Shown here: piece by piece, positions 12,701 to 22,192 of the stretch
How positions within the stretch are numbered: the stretch's first letter is position 1
Layout of the letters: the number at the start of each line of letters is the position of its first letter
Assembly (NCBI RefSeq): GCF_963662255.1
Contig: NC_085049.1
Span: 23,096,142-23,160,141, forward strand
DNA length: 64,000 bases
DNA from: Cinclus cinclus
Lineage: Eukaryota > Chordata > Aves > Passeriformes > Cinclidae
Reading direction: 5' to 3'
Program-made: the position numbers and the translations under genes
The notes under the pieces: generated by a model
Database searches by the model: none
Seen by the model: only the letters and a program-made list of their open reading frames with translations
What the model was told of the DNA's origin: nothing

Positions 12701-15700
12701 CTTCAAAACCAAACCATTCTAGGATTCTGTGATATTACGCAAGTGAAATGTTTTTTCTTGCCCATCAGAAAATTCTGAACAGAAATAACTTGAGGAGGAA
12801 AACATTGAGATGACACGTGAGCTTCAAGAACAGTTCGAATATCATCATGAGTTTTGTGGGAAAAAAAAATAAATTATTTGCATGGATGAGTTTTCTTCAA
12901 GTGGATATATTTCCAAGGCAGGGGTGAAAGAAAGGGAGGCAGATCCTGACACCCTTGCAGAGAAAAACTCATGCTGAAGCCAAGCAGCAGGATTTGTCTC
13001 AGCTGTGTACTGTGAAATGCTGTGTACAGTTAATACTTTCATGGACAGATGTACTGGGCCTGGTTTACTTTCTGTTACCCCTGCATTTATATCTCTGTGT
13101 TTTAAATACAGGATGCTGGCTACTCCAACTCTCAGCCTTTGCTTTGCTTTTCCCCTTGTATTATTTACAAGGCAAACTAAGTCAGCAGAGAATGAGACCA
13201 TAATTGCATTTCCAGAGTAAGTGTCTCAACCATGATATTTGGTCATGTAGCCTAGCAGGGAAGAGGTTTCAGCAGCTGGCTGAGTGCTAAGGATGTCACA
13301 CCAAGTTCCTGGCTATTTTTTTCTTTTTTTTTTTTTTCCTTTTTTCTTTCTTTTTTAATGGGAAATAAAATACTGTGATTAGTCACAGACCTTCTGTGGC
13401 TCTTTCACAGAAGTGAATGCAAAGCTCTTCACAGACTGTGACTTCAGCAAAAGCCACCATAGTACCACTTTCTGAGGTTTGCCTTTCTTAACCCTTTTTC
13501 AGTGTAAATTTACTGATGAAAACAGCAATATATTAGTGCATTGTCATTTGTTTTATTCAGCATTTTATTCATTCCTCCTTTTATTCTGTTCCTCTGCTTC
13601 TAACTGTGGATTTAACCATGAAATCATCTGGTTGCAGCAGCAGCAGCAGCTTTCCTGAGCACCTTAGCTGTGTGGTGGATCTGAAGACAAAACTTACTCC
13701 TTGGGTGACACTATGAAGCTCTTTCTACCACATGTTGTAGCCACAGTTATCCTGAGGACAGCATGCTGCAGAGAATTAGGATGGAGTATTAAAGTGCAAA
13801 ATTTTGCCTTTAAAGATGTTGCATGGCTGAAGAATGAGTTTGGCCAAGATTCACTGCATCATGGTGTTATGACTGGAGCCATCCAGTCTGAATCCTCAAT
13901 TCAGTCTCCTACCATTTTCTTTTTGGGAAACAGACATAATTCTGTTCAAGGAGTCAGGGTGTGTGACTGGTCATCGAGGTAGAAGGTCCTGAGTGTCTGG
14001 AAGCTGCTGAGAAAGCAGGGAGGGGGATGGGAGTCACCTGGCATTGAGCATTTATGGGGTTTGCAGAGGGAAGGGCCTGAGTTACCTGGTTAGGCCAGAT
14101 GACACCAGGACCTGCTCTAGGAGTGACAGGTGGACACAAGGGAGTAGAGATTTTTCAAGAGGAGAAAGATCGAACAGAGAAATTGAGGCTGGATTAGGCT
14201 GAGGATACTGAGGGTTGGGAACAGAAGTGACTGAGATGGTGATGCTTTGAGTACACTTTGATGAGCTTGGAGGGAGGGAGGGAGGGAGGAGAAAGATCTA
14301 GAAGAGAATTTATGCTTAAACATCCATTGCAAGGCAAGTAATTCTAAAGCTCCTCAGACACAAACTCTTAGTATTAAAAGGTACCTTAACTGATTTCTTT
14401 CTTTTCCAAATAATGCTATGCCTTGCAGTTTTTCTTTTCTCTTACTTTCTCATTACTTGCCCTGATGTTACAAAGATGTGGTCAAACAACTAAATTTTTA
14501 TCTGAAAAAGCATATTCTGCTTTGCTGCAATGTGAATCTGGTTAGTCTGACTTTGTGAAGTACATTTTACAGTTTCTCCTCAAAACTAAACCTTAAAACA
14601 GGTTGGAAAATGATGTTCAACATGGCAAAAATAAAGTTCAGTTTATTCTTGACAGTCTACCTGGGTGAGACCTGTGTCTTATTCTCCCCCTGCAGAACCT
14701 GCCTTTGAGTTGTAAGGTTTGCTGCTGCATTTTTGTGTTGAGGTTGGAGGGAAAGACTACCCACCCACTAAGTCATTGCAGTAGCTCCTAGAGGTGGCAA
14801 ATTTCTGGTTTGGGGTTCTTAGTAGTACAGCAAAAGTCACTACTTGAAGTGGAATAATGAGCTGACCACAAGCTCCGGAGAGCCTTGTCTGAATGTTACA
14901 ATTGGAATCTACTTATCTGAGAATGATCTGGATGTTTCTCGTGGCTTGCAAATTCTCATCTGATTTTCTGTTTGTAACATAAGCTTAGAGACTAAACTAT
15001 AATATGAGCACAGATTGATGTCTTTAACTATCAAATCAGTTTTTTAGAAAGTGAAAAAAGCCCAAATATTCTTCTTTCTTGAGCTTGCTGGTGCTCAGGG
15101 ATAGGAGCACCATCTGTTTATCAATCCCTAGGATGATAGTCTTACACTCAACTATTACAGTTCTATTAAGCCTCTGCAATATGCAAATGCCCCAGATACG
15201 GACATCTAGGTCTCACTTTGTGGCACTGTGCCATTGCCAGAGCTCAGAATCAGACCCTGCCTATTTTGTGCCTTAATATGAAAACAGAAGGGACGATTCC
15301 CACCCTATCATTTGTTTTTGAGTTAAGAATGCAAGACAGTTTGCTGCCTTAGAGCATCCAGAGGTCTTCTGAAAACAGGCAGGCCTTTGGTGGCATGGGT
15401 CAGATGTGGTTTGAAATGATATAATGAAGTCTTTCTAAAGCTATCACCCTGTGTAAGCAACAGACTAACTCAGACATCATCCCTTTGGAAAATCTGATAG
15501 AAAAATTTAAATCTAAAATTTAAATAAATAAATTTAAATAAAATTTTATTTTATGTAGCAGATCAAAGTCTGCTTTCAGTGATCTAAAGAAATGTTGGCA
15601 CTTACCAATTTCTTTTACATCTGCTGCCTGCTTTTCCTCCTTCGTGTTTTGGTGCTTTGACAAGGAGGTTTTTGTCTGCCATTGTTAAGTATGAAGCAGG

Positions 15701-18700
15701 ATTGGGTTTCAAACAGGCAATAGATGGAGTCATCAATTTTCATGGCAGATGGGACAACCCGGTCCAAGCTCTGGTGACAGTTCAGAGAGCTGTGGGCTGG
15801 AGGTGTGAAGCACAACAGCTTTGGCCGTGCTACACTGTGGTTCCAGTGCAGCTGGAAGTGAGTGATAGCCAGTGAAAAATGTGTGTTCCCTTGCAGGGCA
15901 GTACGTCATGTCCACGTTCAAAAGGAACCCCCTGGAGCAGGCTTTCCGGACACCCAACGCTCACATGACCTCCAGCTACTTGATAAACCAGTACTGGATC
16001 ACTGTCAGCCACAAGGCACCTGCCATCCTCTATGACCTGTATATGAGGCTCACAGGGAGAAAGCCCAGGTAAGGAATGGTGTCCTCAGTCTCCTGCATGC
16101 CTGCCACTCCTGTGTAGAGCAGAGCTTGCACTAGTAGTGAGAACTGCAGTACTTGCGCTTCTTCCTGTCTCCTTGTCTTGAGGAAAATGAGGAAAATGCA
16201 TGGCTGTAGCTAAGCACAGCCTAGGGCTCCCCTGCTTCTTGCCACCTGGAGAACAGCATATCTTTTGAACTCAGTTTTACACACTTCAAAGCTTCCCAAG
16301 GCAGAGGAGGGCTGGTAGTCTTGTCTTCTCTATATCCAGATCTCCATCACTTCAGCTTGCCAGTGGGATCACCCCTTTCTGGCATGGGCTTGCATAAGGA
16401 CTTCAGACTGGCGAGGTTTAGAACGTACCAGCTAATGCATTTTTTCCCCCGTAAATCAGATGTCTAAGTAGCTGTTTCCAGCCCTGGCATGAAATCTAGG
16501 AAGCAGTTGTTTCTTAGTGTGATTAAATTCTAATTGTATTTGGGAGGGCAGTTCACCATTACAGGTGGTATTTGAGCCCTGGCAGTGGTATGGCTTAGAG
16601 GAACAGCAATATCCATGTCCCATGTGGAAGGAATCCTCTTGTGAGTGACGTTACTCCAGACAATGTCCTCCTTTCCTCCCTGCCACCACATAGGAGGATT
16701 TATTATGCAATGTGAGAACAGGATGCCAGCACTGTGTTGATGTCAGATGCTCTTGTGCTCCTCTGCAGCTAGAAAGCTGGCTTCAGCTGTTTTGAAGAAA
16801 TCCCTGGCATTGCTCTGATTTATCCCTGACATTCTGCTTTGGAGGCAGATTGGTCCATAAAAAGACTTTCAGTAATCTAGGAGGAAAGAATTACCTAGAA
16901 ATAGAGGTAAACTGAAAATGAGGCTGGAATCTCCAATCTTTGTTGAAATGGGCAGCAGTAAGATCTTGGCACTGCCATTACAATTGACATTTCTTTTCAT
17001 TAAGCTGATTGGCATAATTAACCAGTGGACACTGCCTGCAATGCTGTAGTTAAATGTCAAACAGACCCCAGCATGATCTTCTGAACTTTTAAGATTTGCA
17101 GCCTCAGCAAAGAAGGCTCACCAACAAAGCTGTGAGTTTTTCAAGTCTTCTTTTTTTTAATATAATTCTCTTTTTCTTTTTACACGCTACCTGAGCTCAT
17201 CCAGGTATTACTGCAATGTGGTAGAAAGCACAGTAGCAGCCCATTGTTTCTTCTTTTCCCAGCCTCCTGAATATCAGACCTTTATGGTCTAAGGGCATTA
17301 AACCACATCAAATTTTAAAAAAAAAGAAGCCTTTTTAGGTGTAAGTTTATTTCACATAACTTTCCAGATATTGAGCAAAAGTGCCCTAAATGGTTTCCTG
17401 TGAGTGCTGCACATCCATCATGACTTAGGGCATAATGTGGTTTATACCCTTAGTAGTCTCCTGAGGCAATCCTGTCTCACCACAGGATCTGCTCATACAA
17501 GGCTCTGTATGGGAGCAAATAAAGAAATCATTGCTATAAACAGTTTCCTAGAAGGCAAAATGCATGTCTGAAGTGTGGCTACAATGAAAGCCAATACTCA
17601 GTTTATTCCTCTCAGTTCCTCCAAAGTGGAGGATGAGACTTCTGTAAGAAATATTTGCCATGTTTCTACTCAGTTGATGTTTTTCAGAAGACCTTTCTTT
17701 CATACAAACTATTAGTCAGTATTTTGAATGTGGTCACGACAACTGAGCTCAGGCAGTGGACATGAAACACTGTTTTCACACACACCTCTTCAGACCATAG
17801 AATCACAGAACTGGTTTAGGTTGAAAGGAAGCATAAAGGTTCTCTAGTTCCACCCTCCTGCATGGGCAGGGACACCTTCCACTATCCCAGGTTGCTCAGA
17901 GCCCCATCCAGCCTGGCCTGGAACACTTGCAGGGATGGGGCAGCCACAGCTTCTCTGGGCAACCTGTACCAGGGCATCACCACCCTCACAGGGAAGATTT
18001 TTTTTTCCATATACTAAAGAGTTGGTTCTCTTATCCTTTTTTTTTTTTTGCCTGTCAGTTTCCATCAGTCCTAAGCATTTTAAAGATTTTGGGGAGTCAG
18101 CTTGTGGGGCAGCTTCAGATCTTTCCAATCTAGCTGCATAATTTCTTACTCCCAAAGTCCTAAAGTATATTAAAATATTAACAACGCTTTGCCTCATGGT
18201 GCTTGCCCTACACAGGAAGATTAATCTGAAACAATTTTAAAGCAGTTCACATAAACTGCATTCAGTTCAACGTGCACATAATTATTCAGAATGAAAGTTC
18301 CTTTGATGGCCTGCTTTACTTCTAAAATGAAACCACTTTGAGGAGTGCTTGTGTAAGGTTTCAGTGCTCTTTCCAGTTCGTTTGGGTGAGCAGCACATTT
18401 CTGCTCTGAGCTGATGGACTCATTGTGTCTTTCTGTGCTGTGCTGAGTGCTTATTGCCGTGGCAGTCACGTCTGCGTGGGGAGAGGCCAGCCTGGCACCA
18501 TTCTCCCCCAGGCTGCCACCTTTTATTTGTCACAGCAACTGTGTTACCCTCTGGGCAGCTCAATATTTCGCATGAAAACAGCTCTGTTCTCCATAAAAAA
18601 TCAGCCTTTTAATGCTTTCTCTTGCCCTTACCCAGTCTGAGAGGACGTGGTGTCCTCTCAGAATTGACCAAACCCTGTGCATCACACTTCAAAACAACTG

Positions 18701-21700
18701 CCAGAGGCCCTTTTTACTCATGACCACTGGGACAACTAAAAAAATCCTGCAGGGTAGGACAGCATTATCGTCATTCGCTTCTATATAAAAAATTAGTAAG
18801 GAAAGGCCAAGACACATGAGAGGACCTGAACCTGCATTTCCCAAGTCCTTACGCAGTTATGCTTCTGAAGCAAGACAACTAAAACATGGAGCTGTTGGAG
18901 TGGGTCCAGAGGAGGGCCATAAAGATGGTCAGAGGGCTGGAGCACCTCTCCTGTGAGGACAGGTTGAGAGAGCCAGGACTGTTGAGGCTGGAGAAGAGAA
19001 GGCACATGGGAAACGCGGTAACAGTTTCTCAGTACTTAAGGCAGACCAGTGGGAAAGAAGAGGGGGGGACTCTTACCATGAAGCATAATCATAGGATGGG
19101 GGGGAGTGGTTTCAAACTAAAAGAAAGCACATTTGGATTATATACGAGGAAATTGTTCCCTGTGTGGGTGGTGAGGCCCTGGCACAGGTTTCCCAGAGAA
19201 GCTGTGGCTGCCCCATCGCTGGCAGTGTCCAAGGCCAGGTTGGATGGGGCTCTGGGCAGCCTGGGATAGTGGAAGGTGTCCCTGCCCATAGCAAGGGTTG
19301 GAACCAGATGATGTTTAAGCTCCCTTCCAACCCAAGCCACTCTGAGATTCTTTGGTTCTGTCTGAAACTGAAGTTGGATAAATGACTTCTGAGCTCACAA
19401 GTCCATACTGCGGATATGGTCGCCAAATACTGGAGCTAATGCTAAAAATCAGAGCCTTGCTTCAGTACACAACTCAGTCTTGGGAGCAGAAGAGAATTCC
19501 TGTGGCAGAGAGAGAAGTACCCACCTCGGGAACAGAAGCACTGTACCTTTGTAGTGCAGACTTCATGCTAGCTCAGATGGGCTCTTCCTTCCACAGCAGT
19601 ACATGAGATAGATGCAGCTTTCTACCCTTGCTTAGGTCAGACCAGTGAGTTGGATACCAGTGTCAGACACATTTTCTCCCATGTTGGAGTCAAAAATAAA
19701 AGCTGGGTAGCTCTAGGCTCAAGAGCTTAGCTGGAGAAGTTTGGACTTGCTGAGCAAGTTCTCAGCCTAGTGAGTAGCAGGGCAGTGTTCAGGAGGAATT
19801 GCAATGTTTATTCACCTGGATTGTTGGAAACACAAACCAGCAGCTTCTACATAAGGTTAGACTTCCTGCTCACCTCTGATGCTCCTTCTTTGTTTCAGAA
19901 TGATGAAGATCATCAATCGGCTGCACAAGTCTATGACACTCCTGCAGTATTTCTCCACCCAGTCCTGGAACTGGTCTTCAGATAATATGAATATGTTAAT
20001 GAGTCACCTTAACACAGAGGACAAAAAGGTAAATATGCCTTGAATATGGGTTGCTAATCTCAGATTTTGTTCATCTGCAGCATTTATTTTTTGTATATTG
20101 TTGAGCTTTTAAATGATACCTAGATGATTTGAATTAATTTTAATGTGAATTTATTTGTTTATTTATTTCAGGACGTTTCAATTTTATTACAGGAGAATGT
20201 TTTCAGGTCTCTTACAACCCAGCCTATTCTGTGAAAACTTCTTCCTCTTCACAAAGCCTTTCTTTGCTCCAAGAGACAAACAGCTGCCTGAGAGCTTGCT
20301 AACAATTTGTCCAGTGTGAGCACCTAAAATGAACTGGGGTAGTTAGCTCTGCAACAAGGTTTTGTTTATGTCAAACACCAGAGTGACCCATTTCCTAGAC
20401 TTCTGTTGATCTAGCTGCCAAAAGAGAATACTGAGAGTAACACTGATGCAGACGCACCTGTTGACTCAATGTCCAGTTAATTTATTTACACATAATTCTA
20501 GTGACACATTAAAACTGCATGGAGGTTTTAATTTTAATACATTTGCCTGTGTGGAATGGCAATTTGCTTCCATGATTCTGTGTGTGAGTGCGCACGCGCA
20601 TTTGCACAAATACATGTATTTATGGAAGAGTTGCCACCTGAAAGATAAAGACCTGTATTTTCTGCCAGCTGGCTCTGCATTTCTGCTTGCTTTGCCCATG
20701 TCCCCAGCTGGGTAGGACATTAATCAGCAGCTGTGAAACACAGTCTGGCAGTGCTTGGGAACTCGGTGGCTTTGAGAATTTCAGAATTTCAATTTCCTTG
20801 TCAGGAACAGAGATCATTGAAGAATTGATGTTTCAAGTGAACTGGTTTTGAACTCTGGTGTTACGCTTTTGCTGTTTGTCTTTAAATCCTAGTTATACAA
20901 CTTCGATGTTCGCCAGCTGCACTGGTCAGAGTACATTGAGAGCTACTGCATAGGTGCTAAGAAGTACTTACTAAATGAGGATATGGCTGGCATTCCAGCA
21001 GCAAAGCAGCATCTACGCAAGTAAGTCACACCCAGGGACAAAAAAGATAAGAGCTCCTGGCTACCCTTGGGGAAAATTAAGTCTAGCTGCGTTGCAAAAT
21101 TATTATTTATTATTATTGATTAAAATGGAGATAACTTATTTCTTATCACAGCACTTTGTCAGTATTTACAAACATAGAATAAGGGAATAGTTTGCCATAG
21201 CAAGGAATCCTAAAGAAGTTCATCATTCATGGATCACTTTTAGGAGGATTATAATGACCTCAGGAATAGGCTACTGACTTGCCTCAGAACGTGGGCTGTG
21301 GTTCAGTGATGAAGTTTACCTTAAAATAAAAGGGCTCTTATAAAAATGAAACAAGCCTTGAGATTTTTAGGTGTTTTTTTCCCCTTGGTCAAGCACTGGG
21401 AAAATGAGAACTAGAGAACTGCAGAAACTTTTGCATGACAGAAAGAAGACAGGATCATTAGGATCTGAAAAATTCAGTAATACCACTGAAATTGATGCTG
21501 TAAACTAACCCAATCCCCCCAAAAAAATAAAAAATCCCTGCAGTATTGCAATAGTGAAGACCATTTATGATCATTATATCATTTCACAACACCAAATACA
21601 GGGTTTTACCCAAATAAGAGAACCTTGCTCATCAACTACTGTGAAGGTTCTCTAGCCTGTCTCAAGTCCTGTGAAGTGGGAGAAAGCCAATATATGAAAC

Positions 21701-22192
21701 CAAAGCAGAAAGTATCGGACACAGGCTGTCCTAAAGAAGAACCTCCCCATATGACTTTGCTCTGGTTTGAAATGAGAGTACAGAACAGGAGAGAGTTCCA
21801 GTACCGCAATTCCACCTACACCATGAACTATTCACTGTGCTCCAGCTTCAGCACAGTCCTTGGCAAGACCAAGGACCTCCAGCACAGCATTTCCACTAAA
21901 ACAGGAGTGGCAAAAAGCCCAAGGGCCACTTGTAAATAGGATTTATTCCTGAATTACCTGTAGGAAATGCAGGGAGCTGGTGAGCTTCTTGTTGTTTGTG
22001 TGTTTCTTGATAAGCTGCCTCTTTCCCAGGCTGAGGAACATCCGATACGCTTTCAACACCACCCTCCTCGTGATCATCTGGCGCATCTTCATCGCGAGGT
22101 CACAGATGGCTCGAAACATCTGGTACTTTGTGGTGAGCCTCTGCTACAAGTTCCTGTCCTACTTCAGGGCATCCAGCACCCTCAGGCACTGA
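526..22192 (+). CDS. FAR2: Fatty acyl-CoA reductase, FAR2-like (nine 3' coding exons; 5' exons outside window)
   Basis: Enzymes of this family reduce fatty acyl-CoA to fatty alcohol with NADPH at the peroxisomal/ER membrane, feeding wax-ester and ether-lipid synthesis. Nine exons (526-705, 5304-5481, 6608-6652, 11316-11434, 12477-12544, 15897-16068, 19899-20028, 20893-21020, 22030-22192) join in phase with consensus GT/AG borders. They give 394 residues, so the full protein would be 515 aa if the missing N-terminus has the usual ~121. The N-terminal Rossmann nucleotide-binding motif is therefore upstream. The Y-x3-K catalytic pair is present (Y204, K208, in TYTYTKAL). The last exon carries a hydrophobic, probably membrane-associated segment (LLVIIWRIF). 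FAR2-type signatures: [39 protein letters not shown]. The final ~50 residues look more FAR1-like. No frameshift or missing key residue is visible. The FAR2 versus FAR1 assignment is inference from remembered sequences. Confidence 0.88.
1088..1335 (-). mobile_element. CR1 LINE 3' end, old copy, antisense
   Basis: The reverse complement of a diverged CR1 tail: 'ttaggttggaaaaatctctgag', 'accaagtccaa', then 'gtgaagaaaatcttcctgatttc'. A second block at 1960-2105 ('ctcagcctttttactgtctcctcat ... ggggccagtcagaactccatgcag') looks like the more 5' part of the same or another antisense CR1. The remainder of this intron (706-5303) shows no exon-like sequence. Confidence 0.65.
1960..2105 (-). mobile_element. 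Diverged CR1 internal fragment, antisense
   Basis: It contains 'aatctcagcctttttac' and 'ggggccagtcagaactccatg', which match in reverse the CR1 segment usually found ~300-400 bp before its 3' end ('gcagtattccaagtgtggtctcac'-like). It is separated from the 1088-1335 fragment by ~600 bp of AT-rich sequence, so it may be the same element interrupted or deleted. Divergence is high. Confidence 0.45.
5304..5481 (+). CDS. FAR2: FAR2-like exon, residues 183-241 (catalytic Y-x3-K)
   Basis: The acceptor is 'ttgtttcctgtag' ending at 5303 and the donor 'gtaagc' starts at 5482. The exon begins [15 protein letters not shown] and carries [12 protein letters not shown], with Y204 and K208 as the catalytic tyrosine and lysine of the short-chain dehydrogenase type. 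It continues [16 protein letters not shown] and ends EPFP at a codon boundary. Confidence 0.92.
6608..6652 (+). CDS. FAR2: FAR2-like exon, residues 242-256
   Basis: A 45-base exon encoding [15 protein letters not shown]. The acceptor is 'ttttccacag' ending at 6607 and the donor 'gtatgt' starts at 6653, phase 0 on both sides. The GW(I/V)DN.NG..G block is characteristic of animal FAR proteins. Confidence 0.9.
9452..9476. repeat. Perfect 10-bp inverted repeat, 5-base loop
   Basis: CTGAAGACCT at 9452-9461 is followed by cagaa and then AGGTCTTCAG. It lies inside the 6653-11315 intron of the reductase gene. No gene or recognised transposon end surrounds it. The rest of that 4.6-kb intron shows no exon or recognisable repeat. 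Confidence 0.6.
11316..11434 (+). CDS. FAR2: FAR2-like exon, residues 257-296
   Basis: The acceptor is 'ctgtgtcccacag' ending at 11315 and the donor 'gtggga' starts at 11435. It encodes [20 protein letters not shown] and on to [14 protein letters not shown]. The GWYTAVHR ending is the FAR2-type version (FAR1 has a different motif here as I recall it). Phase 0 in, phase 2 out. Confidence 0.9.
12477..12544 (+). CDS. FAR2: FAR2-like exon, residues 296-319
   Basis: The acceptor is 'tctgttttccag' ending at 12476 and the donor 'gtaagg' starts at 12545. It encodes [19 protein letters not shown] followed by GEM. YNCTTG..NPF.WGE is the conserved family motif preceding the C-terminal domain. Phase 2 in, phase 1 out. 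Confidence 0.9.
13316..13358. repeat. T-rich low-complexity tract
   Basis: About 40 bases of nearly pure pyrimidine with a long T run, inside the 12545-15896 intron. The same intron holds a (CAG)5 run at about 13635-13650 and a GGAG-type tetranucleotide run at about 14268-14290. Nothing gene-like is seen elsewhere in this intron. Confidence 0.8.
14268..14290. repeat. GGAG/GAGG tetranucleotide microsatellite
   Basis: Five to six uninterrupted units of a purine-only tetranucleotide. It is intronic and likely length-polymorphic, with no functional signal attached. Confidence 0.85.
15897..16068 (+). CDS. FAR2: FAR2-like exon, residues 319-376 (start of C-terminal domain)
   Basis: The acceptor is 'gtgttcccttgcag' ending at 15896 and the donor 'gtaagg' starts at 16069. 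It encodes [20 protein letters not shown], then [20 protein letters not shown] and ends [19 protein letters not shown] is the FAR2-type sequence. Phase 1 in, phase 2 out. Confidence 0.92.
17796..18000 (-). mobile_element. CR1 LINE 3' end, antisense
   Basis: It begins 'ccatagaatcacagaactgg' and runs through 'catgggcagggacaccttcc', 'gggatggggcagccacagc' and 'accaccctcacagggaag', the reverse of the standard avian CR1 tail. It faces a sense CR1 only ~0.9 kb downstream in the same intron (16069-19898), forming an inverted pair. Confidence 0.92.
18636..18662. repeat. Perfect 11-bp inverted repeat, 5-base loop
   Basis: TCTGAGAGGAC, loop gtggt, then GTCCTCTCAGA. It is intronic, sits between the two opposed CR1 copies, and belongs to neither. 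Confidence 0.65.
18880..19365 (+). mobile_element. CR1 LINE 3' end, sense, ~490 bp
   Basis: It shows the ordered CR1 blocks 'atggagctgttggagtggg', 'gaggacaggttgagagagcc', 'ggctggagaagagaaggc', 'gtgaggccctggcacaggtt', 'gctgtggctgccccatcgc', 'ggccaggttggatggggctc' and 'ggaaggtgtccctgcccat', ending at the usual 'ctcccttccaaccc' tail. Translated frames here are repeat-derived and are not host exons. Confidence 0.93.
19899..20028 (+). CDS. FAR2: FAR2-like exon, residues 376-419
   Basis: The acceptor is 'tctttgtttcag' ending at 19898 and the donor 'gtaaat' starts at 20029. It encodes [18 protein letters not shown], then [19 protein letters not shown] and ends NTEDKK. Phase 2 in, phase 0 out. Confidence 0.9.
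20893..21020 (+). CDS. FAR2: FAR2-like exon, residues 420-462
   Basis: The acceptor is 'tttaaatcctag' ending at 20892 and the donor 'gtaagt' starts at 21021. It encodes [18 protein letters not shown], then [19 protein letters not shown] and KQHLRK. DVRQL.W.EYIE is a strong family motif; EDMAGIP is the FAR2-type form. Phase 0 in, phase 2 out. Confidence 0.92.
22030..22192 (+). CDS. FAR2: FAR2-like terminal coding exon, residues 462-515, stop TGA
   Basis: The acceptor is 'gcctctttcccag' ending at 22029. It encodes [20 protein letters not shown], then [20 protein letters not shown] and [12 protein letters not shown] before TGA at 22190-22192. The hydrophobic LLVIIWRIF stretch and the aromatic tail fit the C-terminal membrane-associated end of this family. 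This exon resembles FAR1 more than FAR2. Confidence 0.93.
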
